This document shows positions 21,437-32,166 of a stretch of 64,000 nucleotides of DNA, piece by piece. Positions within the stretch are counted from its first letter, which is position 1. Each line of letters begins with the position of its first letter. Made by a program: the position numbers and the translations under genes. The notes beneath the pieces were generated by a model. That model was not told where the DNA came from. It searched no databases and worked only from the letters and a program-made list of their open reading frames with translations. Source of the stretch: Auriscalpium vulgare. Taxonomy: Eukaryota > Basidiomycota > Agaricomycetes > Russulales > Auriscalpiaceae. The stretch lies in NCBI GenBank assembly GCA_019915015.1, contig JAHBBC010000002.1, positions 806,001 through 870,000 of the forward strand. Direction: 5' to 3'.

Positions 21437-24327
21437 TCAAAGCTCAACGTGTGCGGGTGCAGAAGGCACCACGGCAGCGGGGGCGCCTGTCGTCGACGCG
21501 GCGACGTCGCCCGCGACTTCCTCGCCCACGCTGCGCGCGACCGCCTCCGCTCTCTCTCGTGGTACTTGCGCCTCTGCACGCGCAAACGCCTCCTCCACCT
21601 CCGCATGACCCCGCCCAATGACTGGCGGCGGCTCGTTGCTGACCGGCTTTACCGCGTCGGGATGGGGCTCGTCTCCGGAAATGGGAAGTATCGACGCCTC
21701 AGGTTCTGGGGTGGCGTCGACAGGTTCGTCATCCTCCTCTTCGTCCACATCGACGGGGCCCGAGCCGAACGCTTTGTCACCGCTGCGGCTGATACGCCGC
21801 AACCGGTTCTGGAACCCGCCGATAATATCTTCAACGTCGCTTTGCACCTCCCCAAGTATGGTCGCGACGGGGTTAATTGGTGGCGACGGATGCGAGCCAT
21901 CCTGTATGGAGTAAGCCAGTTTGGTGAAGTTGTCGGAACCTGGTGGAGAAGCGCACTGTGAGTACAATGCGGTGTTTTCCGCAGCTGACAGAACGTACGT
22001 TTCACGAGATCATGATAGCGCGCCCAATCCAAGTACGTGACGTCGTCTAGCCAGGCATAATCCATACCAATGTCTGCTTGTGCGGAGTCTGCAATACCTC
22101 GGACGGCTCCGGTGACTTGAGTAACCTGAATATATGCTCGCAGTTAGATGCCAACCAGACCCGACGGCTGTTTCAAGTGACTGCGCACCTCGGCGACCTC
22201 CTTCTGCACATGGCCCGCATACCATCCGTTCACGAGAGACTCGGTTGCCTGCAGGCGCTGGGCGAACTTTTCCCCCACCTTGTCCACCACCTTGTTCCAC
22301 AGAGCTGCCTTCTCCTCAACCTTGCGGGGTTCTTTCTTGAGATTCTTCAAGTAGATTTCAGCCCCCTTCAAAAGCTTCTCAGCTTCCTCAACCAGATCGT
22401 CAAGACTCCCGCCGATCTGCTTGGAAGCTTTCAGCTCCTCGATGGCAGACTTCCGGAGAGCGACGAGAGACTTGCGAAGGCTTTTCTTGCCATTCTTGAT
22501 CGCCTGCTCTATGTCCTGCTCCCACTTGCTGTGTCGTGCCGTGATGTCCTTCCGCTTCTCAGCAGTAACAGCCAGTTTCTGGAGCCGGGCTTCCTCCTTC
22601 TCCTCCTCTGTGAGAGACGGCGGGGGTGCGGGCGGGCTAAACTGCTTTTCTGGCTCCTGTACGACGTTCAGGTCATCATCCGTTAAACCGAGGTCGGCGT
22701 AGAATGAATCCATATCGAGGTCCTCCTCGCCCCCGGTGGTCAAAGTTGCAGAAGGTGCCGATCCGCTAGTCGTCGGGGTCTCTGATGACGCGGCGGTGGA
22801 CTCCGGCTCTGCCTCCGAGGAAGATACGACAAGAACAGGAGTTTCGCTGGGAATGGCGGACTCAATGATAGAGGCAACCGACACGACAGCATCTGCGCTT
22901 TGCGACGGGGGAGACTCGTCGTCTGAGCCAAATGAAATGAGCGTCTTCTCCTTGGATTCGACGGCGGTTTCGACCGGCGCGGGGGTGGTAGAACTGGTCG
23001 CAGCGGCCGAAGACGCCGAGACAGCTGGCTCCGAGGAGGATGCAGATGCAGTGGACTCGGTCTCCTGAGCAAGGTCAGGCTCCTGTTCCGGCAATACCGA
23101 GGATGCGACGGGTGCAGTCGCCGGGGAGGGGGAGGCCTCAGCGATGGGCGAGACAATTGGCTTCTCTGGCACCTGTTCGCCGCGGCTGAGCTCCTTCACG
23201 CGTTCCCATATCTTCGCGACGTGAGGGTCCACGAACTTGCGGCGCTGGATGCGCAGGAAGATTACGAGCCGCTTCAAGATGAGCTTCGCGCGATGGACGA
23301 ATGGACCGAGGTATGGCCTGGCACGCTGGTAGCCGGTATATGTCCTGTCGGCGGCGAGAAGGACGTAGGGCTGTGCGACGGATGTGTAGTGCTTCACGTT
23401 GCCGTACACAAAGGACACGTAGGGCTGAACGTGCTTGCCATACTGCTGTTCGGCCGCGGAGCGATAAGGCTGGACGAAATCATTGGCGCGCGCCAGTTGC
23501 GGCACCACGTACTTGTAGTACTGTGGCACGACATGCTTCTGATACTGGGGAACCACATGCTTGTTCCAGTTCGGGACGACGCGATGGTTCCATTCGTACT
23601 GCGTACGGAGGACGATAGGAGTGGTGATTTGAACTGCGCGGTCGGTGTATGGTTTGGCCCGCTCGATGTAAGGAGAGACAGCAGGATGGGAGATGGCGGC
23701 CTTTAATGGGGGGAGTAGATAAGGTTCCAATATTAACCGTCGGTATTCGGCTAGGCCACGGCAGACGGGATTTTGTAGTTGGGCATCGCTCGGGCAGACG
23801 GTCAAGGAGTAGATGGTGAAGAACAGCAAGAGATAGCGGAGGAGGACATCGGCAAGAGAGTGTTTCAAGCCCTTTCGCTTCTGCTGAAGATGGCCAGTCA
23901 GCTAAAGACTTAACGAAACGTGACCGGAATACGCGCCTTTCCCCCTTTCTTTCCCTTGGCTTTCCCTTTCCCCTTCTTCGAGGACTCGTCCTGGTAAGAC
24001 GCCAGTAAGCTCGCAATTCCGCTGCACTTATAAGCAAACGCTTCGTGCACACTGTGCGCCGGTAGCACTCGCAGGTGTCGTAGCATGCTCGGTAGCGTGA
24101 CGAAATGGAGGCGAGACACGCACCACGTCATGGGAGCCACCGTTCCGGGTATCCTGCTGCTGGCTCCCCTTGCCCTTCCCATTCGCAAGTGGGCTGGGAA
24201 TGTCGGGTACATTGGGAACATGCGAAGAAACCTGCCCTTTGGCTGCGGTGGAGGGTGCGCGCGGAACGGCTTGTTGTGAGTTGGTTCGTGATGCAGGAGC
24301 AGCTGGGGCTCGGCGCGTCGCGACCAT
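21437..24327 (-). CDS. Unrecognised membrane-anchored protein with amphipathic VVPQY/YV repeats
   Basis: The conspicuous 560-residue frame beginning near 23868 starts with TTG, so the true start is upstream. ATG 24327 opens a Pro/Lys-rich exon (MVATRRAPAAPASRTNSQQ). Two introns join it through a KGKGKAKGKKGGK segment to LKHSLADVLLRYLLLFFTIY, one hydrophobic helix. Then come roughly 11-residue amphipathic repeats (NKHVVPQYQKHVVPQYYKY, QPYVSFVYG, QPYVLLAADRTYTGY), a Ser/Thr/Glu-rich region and a Lys/Glu-rich coiled coil (EEKEEARLQKLAVTAEKR). After an intron at 22188-22126 follow ADIGMDYAWLDDVTYLDW and an acidic, Ala-rich tail. I do not recognise the family. A type II or signal-anchored ER/lipid-surface protein is plausible, because the repeats resemble those of lipid-surface-binding proteins. 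That is inference from pattern only. Confidence 0.65.
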
Positions 24328-24585
24328 GTTGGTCGGGTGTAGAGAGCGGGTGTATGCACAGATGAGGTTGTCGTTGCTCGTACCAGCGGCTTCGTTATGG
24401 TCGAATGTAAAGCAGGGAGAGTAAAGGAAGGGTATGGGAGAGAAGGAGGAGACAGGGAGGAGATGATTTGGTTGTTCGAATCAAATCCCGGTCACGCTGA
24501 CGTGTGAGCTGGTTACGTCAGCCAATTGCGGTGACGCGATCACGCTCATCTTGCCGCCACCGACGTCTCTCTTCCTCTTCCCTCC
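24328..24585. promoter_or_regulatory. Compact divergent promoter
   Basis: 258 bp between the divergent starts at 24327 and 24586. It contains purine-rich gggagagaaggagg tracts and two gacgt-like motifs near 24500. Shared promoter function is inferred from position. Confidence 0.4.
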
Positions 24586-26529
24586 ATGTCTGCCCAGGGG
24601 CGCAAGCGTCTCACTACCTACGCCTCGAGGAAGATACGACATCGCGCATTCCAAGGCGCGTCCTCGTCGCCTCTGCAGGACATCGACAGGGAGGACATCA
24701 CCATCTCAGAGATGTCGCGTCGTATGAAGAAACGCGCCCGACAGGCTCAGGGTCGTCTGGCCCACCTGGACTCTGACGACGCCAACCGCAAGGCAAAGAA
24801 GCTCAAGCCCACCCCGAACAGCTCCTCTGGCCTCGGTCTCGACGGCACACTGCCCACGCTACCCACTCTCATGTCTAACGAATATCTCATCTCGCTCAAT
24901 GATGGAACCGACACATTCTCGTATCAAACACCTTTCAATCAGTCCCCGAAGTCCGCCTCTTATTCTGTGATTGGATCTGTCATGGATCGCATGTCCCCAG
25001 TGCCCACTGGCCGTCGCTCGCTCTCTCGCACTAGCTCCCGCAATCTCAAAGAAAACTCCAAACTCCTCCAGTCACTTGCTTCTCCTTTCCACAGTCGCTC
25101 TGCTTCAAAGACAGGCTCCCCGACAAAGAAGAAGAAGAAAGGCAAGAAACCACCTTTCTACATGAAGGCGCGAACTCGTTCGGATGCCGAGCCCCCGGTA
25201 GAGCGTATCATCCCTGACGAGCTCCTCGTATCTGCCTCTGCTGCCGAATCTCCCCGCCACAAGTCCTTGCTCCACCATTCCCGACGTACCTCCGGCTCAT
25301 CGACCGCATATATGCTGCAACAAGTCTCGGATGAAGACTGGTTCCGACCCGCCAAAGCGCTATCTCGGAGTCCATTCACGGACGACTACGTCCCTCCGGA
25401 CACACCGCTTCCCGACTGGAGTTTCTCGACGGAGGCGTTCTTCGGGAACGCTCCCAGGGAAACCTCGACTCCGCAGAAGCGCGCAGCAGCGCGCTCTGAC
25501 GAAGGCACGCCAAGCGCCCCGAACACCCCCGAGCGTACTCTCAAGGATGCTACCGTAGCTGAACCGGGCTCTGCTGATCAGTCATGCTCTCGCCGACGCA
25601 CTTTACATCTTAGCAAGGACAGCATTTTCTCCAGCTCATGCGAGGTCACTGCGTCGCGCACATCCGGCCCGTTGCTCTCAGAACCGGATGCTCTGATTCG
25701 CTCCCCGGTTCTACATAGCGCCCGTTGCTCGCCTGCTCTCGAGGTGACCTTGGAGGATATACTAGTACCGGAGGCACTGCGCACCCCGTGCTCGAGCCCG
25801 GGTGCCGAGCAGCTAAGCGGGATGATGGTGGGCCTCGATATCGACGGTGCGTTTTGGAACATCGCATATACGCGCCCGTTTCTGTCCTTGTCTCGGTCCC
25901 TGTCCTTCCACTGATACCTTGCGCCCCTTGCGGCTGTGCCCACCAACTAAGATGCTAAACCTTTCTCATCAGAAAACAAAACGGGACCGAACTCCGCAAC
26001 GAACCCTTTCAATCGCCCTCGCTCGCTAGACAGTGCGGCCGAGATCAGTACGGAGATTGGGCGCGGACACCGGCGCGAGCGGGCGGGCACGATTCGAGCG
26101 TCCGATTTCATGCGCCCCGCGCTGGATAATATACCGGCCTCATCGCTGTCTCATCTCGGCGCCGCTGCACCCGTGACGACGCGTACGCGCTCGGGTACCA
26201 TTCGTCCCGCCCGCGGGCCTGGGATCGCGCGTATGAATTCTGAGCCAGCGGCCGTGGTCAGCACCACACCCCCAGTCGCCTACAGTGCGGGTGCCTTTGC
26301 CGATGACAGCGCGGATCCGATCAGCATGCTGGATTCGCCGTTCGTTATGGAGGTGCCGGGGCCGCAGGAGGTGGTAGTGTCAGGGAAGTGCGCCCGGATA
26401 CCGCGCGCGGCTATGAAGAGGGTCGCTGCTGTGGACGAGATGGAGCTCGACGTTGGGAGCTCGACGAGCGACGACGAGCTGCTGTTGGTCGCGGGGCGAG
26501 ATTGGAATTGGGATGGGAGGTGGGACTAA
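24586..26529 (+). CDS. Unrecognised Ser/Pro-rich, probably nuclear protein
   Basis: Two exons: 24586-25846 and 25973-26529, joined in phase across an intron with a gtgcgt donor and tcatcag acceptor. The protein has about 605 residues. Almost all of it is low-complexity, rich in Ser, Pro, Arg and Lys. Basic clusters (RRMKKRARQ, KKKKKGKKPP) suggest nuclear import, and many SP/TP sites suggest CDK-type phosphorylation. Distinct short blocks are GRKRLTTYASRKIRHRAF at the N-terminus, DEDWFRPAKAL, LPDWSFSTEAFFG, and the C-terminal ADPISMLDSPFVMEVPGPQ. The N-terminal SRKIR(H)R and downstream TxSP-rich layout are compatible with a cell-cycle or chromatin substrate, but I assign no function. No paralog is visible in the window. 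Confidence 0.75.
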
Positions 26530-27108
26530 GGTTCAGTCTCATGAGCCCGACGTTGGAGCGCTGACAGATTTCATTCTCTTCCAGTGTTCTTCCCGGCGAG
26601 TAGAATGGTCTGTGCTGGTTGTTCGTTTATGCGCCTCTCGCTTTGCCTTGCTGTGTGTCTATGCTTTCTAATCTCGCACTGCTCGTCGGCTTTCTGCCAT
26701 TTTTTCTTTCTGCGGTTCTTTCTCGTTGCCATCCTTTCTCTTCGCCATACTCGCTTTGCTATGTTATCCGGACTATGCTTTGCCTCAGGACACGTCTCGT
26801 ATACCCTCCTGCACTCAGATTTTATGAGTGGCGTGTCCTTTGCGTGGAGGGTGCGTGTGCCGGCGTTCGCAGTGCTTGACATCATGATGCTGCTCTTGGC
26901 CAATGTAACAAGGTAGTGATTTGTCCGAATCAAGTCTGTGCAGCCATGCGACGCGCTATGAAGCAGGTCTCGACGTTCTAGGTACAGGAGCAACAATGTC
27001 ATTCCCAATTGACAAGACATAACGACGTGTGGTTACTCATGCGGCTTCAAATAGAAAATTAATGCTGCAAAAAAGCCCCCAAACCGATGCCCCAAGCTAT
27101 CCAGTACC
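26530..27108. other. 3' flank / intergenic
   Basis: About 580 bp, T- and pyrimidine-rich. It contains the repeat at 26709-26818, which recurs at 33.2 kb. No exon is recognised. Confidence 0.45.
26709..26818 (+). repeat. Copy 1 of a dispersed 3'-flank-like repeat
   Basis: It aligns with 33221-33325 in the same orientation. Shared words in the same order include ctgcggtt, catactcgctttgctat, cgtctcgtataccc and cctgcactc, with small indels between them. Copy 2 carries one in-frame open frame, but this copy does not, so coding use is doubtful. Confidence 0.7.
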
Positions 27109-27443
27109 CTAACGGGTCTCTGCTCTTGTAAAGCCATCTCTGACTGTGACCTCGAGAAGGCTGGCGTTCGCGACGGCTCCTTCCGTCATCATTTCCAGCG
27201 TGCGCTCTTGGCTTTCAGCATCGCGCATGAGGATCTGGATATCCGCACCCAGTTCTTGAACGCGAGCGGCATGGTCGGCCATGAGATCGATGACGGGAGC
27301 GTCGACCACGGCCCTGAAGCCCGCCATGGTTGGGACCACCGCAGTGGCTGGTTGACCGCCCGCTGCACCAAAGATATCAGCACGAAAACGGTGAATCAGC
27401 GCGAGGAGTACTCACCGGTGAGCGCTGGGAGGGGTGCCTCCAT
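27109..27443 (-). CDS. Small helical protein, family not recognised
   Basis: Two exons: 27443-27416 encodes MEAPLPALT plus one base, and 27362-27109 the rest, ending at TAG. The intron has a gtgagt donor and ggtgcag acceptor. The product is about 93 residues. After a short Pro/Ala stretch comes a predicted amphipathic helix of roughly 55 residues (DAPVIDLMADHAARVQELG, DIQILMRDAESQERTLEMM) with heptad-like Leu/Ile/Met spacing. The size and coiled-coil form are typical of small subunits of kinetochore, BLOC or SNARE-associated complexes. No diagnostic motif lets me choose, so the function is left open. Confidence 0.6.
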
Positions 27444-28404
27444 GTCAGGTCGGACGATGATTATGGTACTGCGGTGTGCGGAGAAAGAAGATTGTGATAG
27501 AGTGAGTGTGGCTGGCCTGGTTGTGGTATGGGCTTAAGGGTGGGCTGGATAGTAGGAGTTTTGTTGAAGAAGGGCAGGCGGTGGGGCAACGAATACAATG
27601 TCACGTGGGCGCGAGGCTGAGCCCACCGGGCCCGCCTCGCTGGTCCGCTGGACGACCAGCATTGAGTGGATGGCCTGTGTCGCTGTGTCTTTCCCTGCTT
27701 TATATTGTAGGAACTTGTTACGAGCAAGTTCCTGCTTCACCACAACCAGCGACAACTTGCTGTAGTATCACAACAGACTCCGTATCCCGTACGTAGGCCC
27801 GTCCCACGAGCAACTTCGCCGTCACCATGCGGCGCGTTCGCTGCAGATTTGGAGCGTGCCGAGGCCTAAGGTTCGTCTGGCTTCCCAGTTCCACACCGTA
27901 AGTACACTCTTGTCCTCAACACGCACGCTGGTACTGTTGTGCGTGTACAGTGCGGCGTGTACGGAGAATCATATGTGCGTCGTGCGGCAGTGTGAAGACT
28001 CTGTCGCAATTTTCTCACTCCCTCGCTCGCCCTCGTTGTATACTCACAGCCTATTCAAAGCCGTCCGTGCTCTCAGTTGCCGGCGCAGACAGTCCGCCAG
28101 TTACTTACGCAGGCGCCCGTATGTAACGGTGGAGCTGACTAAGAGTAGAATGCGGATAATTGGTCCTTGCCGTGGTCGATCATGAGTGGTTGAAGATAAA
28201 TGTCTATTACCTTGCTCGCCAAGGTCTCTCCCGCTCGAAATTGAATCAGGCACATTACATATTTGCGCGTGTTTGCCTCCCTCTCTCTGCCTGCCGCGCT
28301 GTATTTACTTCCCAGGCTCGTCCCCTCTACGTATCGTACCTAAGCTGCATACCACCATCCTTCGTCTCCTCACTGAAGCGCGACAGCCTCTCATCCTTCT
28401 AATG
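27444..28404. other. Intergenic with possible exon remnants
   Basis: About 960 bp. Around 27780-27900 there is coding-like GC-rich sequence (LQIWSVPRPKVRLASQFHT) ending at a perfect gtaagt donor. No convincing upstream or downstream exon follows, so it may be a gene remnant. The remainder is AT-richer. Confidence 0.35.
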
Positions 28405-28990
28405 TCAAATACTGGTCCTGTGGCCTGAAAAAAGCTGCTCATTGAAATCCCGCAAGAGCCGTATCGTGTCACGACCGAAGCTTCGGGATAGCGCAACATA
28501 GATGTTGAAAAGGCTGAGGTCTGACCCTATCGGTGGAGAGGCGATGTCAACAATCACATATGGGATGGTCTGACCTTGAGATGGTAAGTCTGTAAATGCA
28601 TATGCGGCCGTCAGAGGTAGTTGCCTGCGCTGCATGGTCGACGTCTTCTTCTTTCCTGAACGCCTGTCCTGCAGCGCGATTTGGGATGTCTTGCGGGCAG
28701 AAACAATCGGGACCACATATTCACTCAGGCCTTGCAGCTGGGGCAGCCGTGTTCGGTCCAGTGTTCGGTCCAGTTTGACGAGGATGTAAGTATGCCAGTA
28801 CATGCCGCAAAGTGACGCGACTGTCAGCGCTGACATGCTCATCTTCCTCCTCATCTAGGAAAATGACATGGGTTGTTCCCCGCACCCCATTTGCAATGCC
28901 AAGGTTTGCCTGTACGTTGAGGGTCACCATCACCTTCATGCCGACCGCAATATCGACTCGATTGGGTAGCCTCGAGACCTCTCGACGCCC
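28405..28990 (-). pseudogene. Decayed Helitron-type (PIF1-like) helicase C-terminal fragment
   Basis: Reading on the minus strand, the first frame gives GMKVMVTLNVQANLGIANG and RGTTHVIFLDEEED. After a frame change near 28790-28815 the second frame continues YILVKLDRT, GLSEYVVPIVSARKTSQ, RRQLPLTAAYAFTDLPSQGQ and NIYVALSRSFGRDTIRLLRDF. These are the terminal helicase blocks of fungal Helitron Rep/helicase proteins, including the AYAFTD-SQGQT and YVALSRS-GRDTIRLL motifs. The Rep domain and the helicase Walker A/B motifs are absent, there is a stop just upstream, and the end is truncated after NEQLFSGH. It is a relic of a rolling-circle transposon and not an active element. No Helitron ends (5' TC, 3' CTRR hairpin) were identified. 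Confidence 0.85.
28749..28772. repeat. 12-bp tandem duplication inside the helicase relic
   Basis: gtgttcggtcca occurs twice back to back. On the minus strand it duplicates the codons for LDRT in the conserved VKLDRT block, which normally occurs once. It looks like replication slippage in unconstrained sequence. Confidence 0.8.
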
Positions 28991-29839
28991 TTACTTCCGC
29001 TCTTTACGACTCGCCACTGCTGGTCTTTCGCGCAGCTTCTCTCCCCTATAGCTACGAGTCGTACAATGTTCCTCTCTCTAGTCACACTTTTGTTTGTTTA
29101 GTGGCTCAGAAGCTATGAAATCGAAGCCGAGACAATAGTTGCCTGCGCTTCTGCTTGCAGAACTCGATCCAGAGCACCAAGCGGCGTACTTAGTCTACAT
29201 CAGATCGCTCGAGTGCTGCACTCATCCGTGCATATGCATCTGAGCAAGGTGACGGCCCCCGGGGCGTGTTTCGAGTGATTGAATCAATGAGATTTCAAGA
29301 GACTGAATTGCAGCGTGGTCACTGACACGCAAAGTAGACCCCCCAGTTCATGAACAGACCCCTGCGCATCTGGGGTGAGTTCCGATACAGATGATGCACG
29401 CTCATGCTCCAAACGTGACTTACCCTATCGCAACACACATGTACGGAGCATCCGCCAACAGCTCCTTCAGACTCGTCAGCTTCTTCAAATCAGGAAAAAT
29501 CCGCCTGCCTACGTGTCACTCTGTAGGTGACGTAGCGGCCGTCGCGTGGTAGACAAGTCCCTGTCTATTGGGACGCGGTAGCGGCGCATGTGACCTCCGT
29601 AGCTTTCCGTAGCACCGACCACATGCCCTGTAGCATCATGTAGCATGAGTGAGGTCTGCATAGATGACCTCCATAGTACTACAGAGTCTGTGGTAGACAT
29701 ATACTACCATCTCAGCTGCTGATACAGGGCCCCAAAACCACTACGAGCACGCTTTTTTCAGGGATTTCATACAAAACATATGGTATTGCTCATGGAGATA
29801 CAAATTACATTGATATACTACGAAGCACAAACCCTTCGC
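28991..29839. other. Accessory intergenic DNA
   Basis: About 850 bp with no intact frame. From 29520 to 29700 it is rich in gtag/ctacc words (cgtagcggcc, gtagcggcgcatg, catgtagcatg), giving a degenerate repetitive look. No gene is supported. Confidence 0.35.
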
Positions 29840-30016
29840 AAACAATGGCTGTCGCAGTCGTCACCGCAATTGCTGCGGTGGCTGTCACTCGAGGGCGTGG
29901 GCGGCGTATTTGAATGGCTGGAGGCGGCGGTGAGCGTAGAACTACGATCCTGCCGAGGCGACATCAGCGTGACTAAGAACAGGATGGCTTCTTACCCATT
30001 ATGTGTTGGCATGCGC
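29840..30016 (-). repeat. Copy A of a diverged local duplication
   Basis: Read on the minus strand, this segment starts ATGCCAACACAT and contains CCTGTTCTT, AGTCACGCTG, CGCCTC and GCAGGA. It later encodes AAIAVTTATAI in one frame. The same landmarks occur in the same order in 30455-30876 (copy B), where the spacing is longer. Neither copy has a clear full-length gene. It may be part of a small spliced gene, because the exon-like DARCSALCVSACACQHIM lies just upstream at 30010-30060. Confidence 0.5.
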
Positions 30017-30454
30017 AGGCCGACACGCACAGCGCGCTGCAGCGAGCGTCGGTAAGCGCAACCTTGTCAAACCCGTTTGCTGCGGCGCCCAGTCAGTCAG
30101 CCCGCGCGCTTCCCGGCGCACATGTACACACACGCACCATTGTACGGGAAGTTGGGGAACAGGCCGTTGATCGCGGTTGCGGGGCGAGATCATTCGGCGT
30201 GTATGGGTGCACTTGTCGGTCCGCTCGGGGTCATTGATGCCTTTACAATGACCCATGACGCAACGGGAAGCAGCGATGCCACGCGTCCTCGTGCAGCGCG
30301 CAGACAAACCTGCATGGGTGGGAGCTCGGTGCAGCAGAAACGGGAAAATGGGCACGTACTTGTTTGTCGGTGTTCTATTTGTACGGTTCAACCTTCTTGA
30401 GCTTGAAGTAGCCGAAAGGGTTGGGGTCGAGCGGACTGATGGACGCCGCGTCAT
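30017..30454. other. Accessory DNA between the two duplicated copies
   Basis: On the minus strand there are exon-like stretches with plausible splice sites, for example a run ending NGLFPNFPYN before gtgcgtgtg. In-frame stops prevent a complete gene model. A small or decayed gene is possible. Confidence 0.3.
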
Positions 30455-30876
30455 CTATGAACGCAATCGCCATTGCCGTCGTCACTGCAATTACCTCTGC
30501 TGCCATGATAAACAGTGGTCGAGAGAGACGTGGCACGCGCGGCGCTGAGCGTTGTCCCAGGGTGCGCGGGGCGCTCGAACGACAAGGGCGGCGCAGCAAC
30601 CGAGGACGAAGGGCGACGACGTCGTGCGTCGCTTCAGAGGAAACGGGCGGCGGTGGGCGTTGGTGGGCATTTCGGGCGGCGTTGAGAGGCCGTGGTGCGC
30701 TCGAGGGCGCTGGGCTTCGCTGAAGGCATGGGCGGCATGCTCGAGCACGCTCGAACGGCTCGAGGGGCGGTGGGCGCGGGCTCCAAGCCATTCCTAGGCT
30801 CCTGCTAGAGGCGCGTTCAATAGCGTGACAAACCGAACAGGAGCTGAGAAGACATACTGCATGTGTTGGCATGCAG
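30455..30876 (-). repeat. Copy B of a diverged local duplication
   Basis: On the minus strand it begins ATGCCAACACATGC and shares CTCCTGTTCGG, GTCACGCTAT, CGCCTC and AGCAGGA with copy A. It later contains a frame starting MAAEVIAVTTAMAIAFIDD, which resembles AAIAVTTATAI of copy A. About 190 bp of GC-rich Arg/Pro-coding sequence is present only here. The divergence suggests an old tandem duplication. Confidence 0.5.
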
Positions 30877-32166
30877 AGGATTACACTGACCCGCAGGAGG
30901 GTGAGCGCGCGAGCTGTCAGCGATGGTGTCCACTTTCATAGATGTCACATGCTCACCTTCCATCTTGACCATGTATTCCGTGTGTGGGGGTAAGTGAACA
31001 TGTTTTCGATTTGGCAGGCTGGCGCACAGTGGGCGTTGAGGAAGAGGGCAAGACGACGGGGAAAGGGTACTGTAGCGACGGACGACAGTCGGACGACGCG
31101 GAAAAAGTTCAACATTCGTTGTTGTTTGTGCTTTGTTTAGGGCCGGTGTCAACCGGCCTTCCGCGTTGAGAAGCTGACCACCGACAACAATAATGCACTG
31201 TGAGTGGAAATAAGCAGGTTTTCACTGAATAGCAACCTTACCAGCCCGGGCCCAGTGAGCGATTACGGTTTCCGAGCACGGCACTCTGACGTATCGGTTG
31301 CTGACATCCACTCTGGACAACCACGTGCCCACGCCGGCGTGCCCGGGCCCGTTGTCGAGCGAGTTGGCTCTTGCGCTCTTACAGCCGCAGCCGCTCGCCA
31401 GATTCGGTGCGTCCTGCACGCCGTGGATCGTGCTCACTGACTTGACATTGACACACGCGTGCTGTCGAGCAGACAACACAACCCTATTTGCTAGGCTGGT
31501 GTCAGAGGAGGCCCGGGGTGAGCTAGCGTGGCATGCAAGATACGAGCGTCACGGAACGACGAGCGCGAGCATGTTGGCTGACACGCTCGAGCGCGTCCGA
31601 GCGCGCAGCGGGAGGGCGGGATGGAGTACGGTCTAAGTACGACGATCTATGATGATGGCATACGGCGAACATTCTGCAATACATCATACAGAGGAGGCTG
31701 CGTCGTGCTATGGGACTGTGGGTCATGACTATGGAACTGTAAGTCACAACTATGGGTACTACAGAGCTACGACACCCTACTATGTCACCTCTGTCGTGCT
31801 ACGAGACTGCGCATCGCAACTATGGACACTACACAGAGCTCCATCACCAGCTGTGTCGTCTATGTTGCTCTACATAGCTTCCACTTATGCTATGTCAATA
31901 TAGATTTTTCCTGATGTTCCCTGCCGGCCGGGGCAGTGGCACGTCCGAGTCATCCGAGTCAGATCTATTCATGCAGCAGATAACTGCCACTACTATCAGC
32001 CCGGTGATCGTGAACAACAGCTATACGCGCACGCTCTGCGCGAACACCGCCCCGTTACGCAATATTCCTTCCAGCACAATTGGGAAGACCGTCCCACACA
32101 GTCCTTCACGTCCCCGTTACTAGCCCGGCTTCTCGCACCTCATACAACCTCGAAGACAACACTCAC
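30877..32166. other. Accessory intergenic DNA
   Basis: About 1.3 kb without an intact gene. It includes the internal repeat at 31702-31826. Stops occur in all frames and no protein domain is recognised. Confidence 0.4.
31702..31826. repeat. Imperfect direct repeat pair
   Basis: A 34-bp unit starting gtcgtgcta at 31702-31735 recurs at 31793-31826 with about 75% identity (both end in actatgga). It lies in a stretch rich in ctatgg/ctacga words, similar in texture to 29520-29700. Confidence 0.55.

Noticed and set aside
23868..23868. Apparent start of the large membrane protein at 23868.
   Set aside because: The codon is TTG; splicing from an upstream ATG at 24327 gives a continuous protein.
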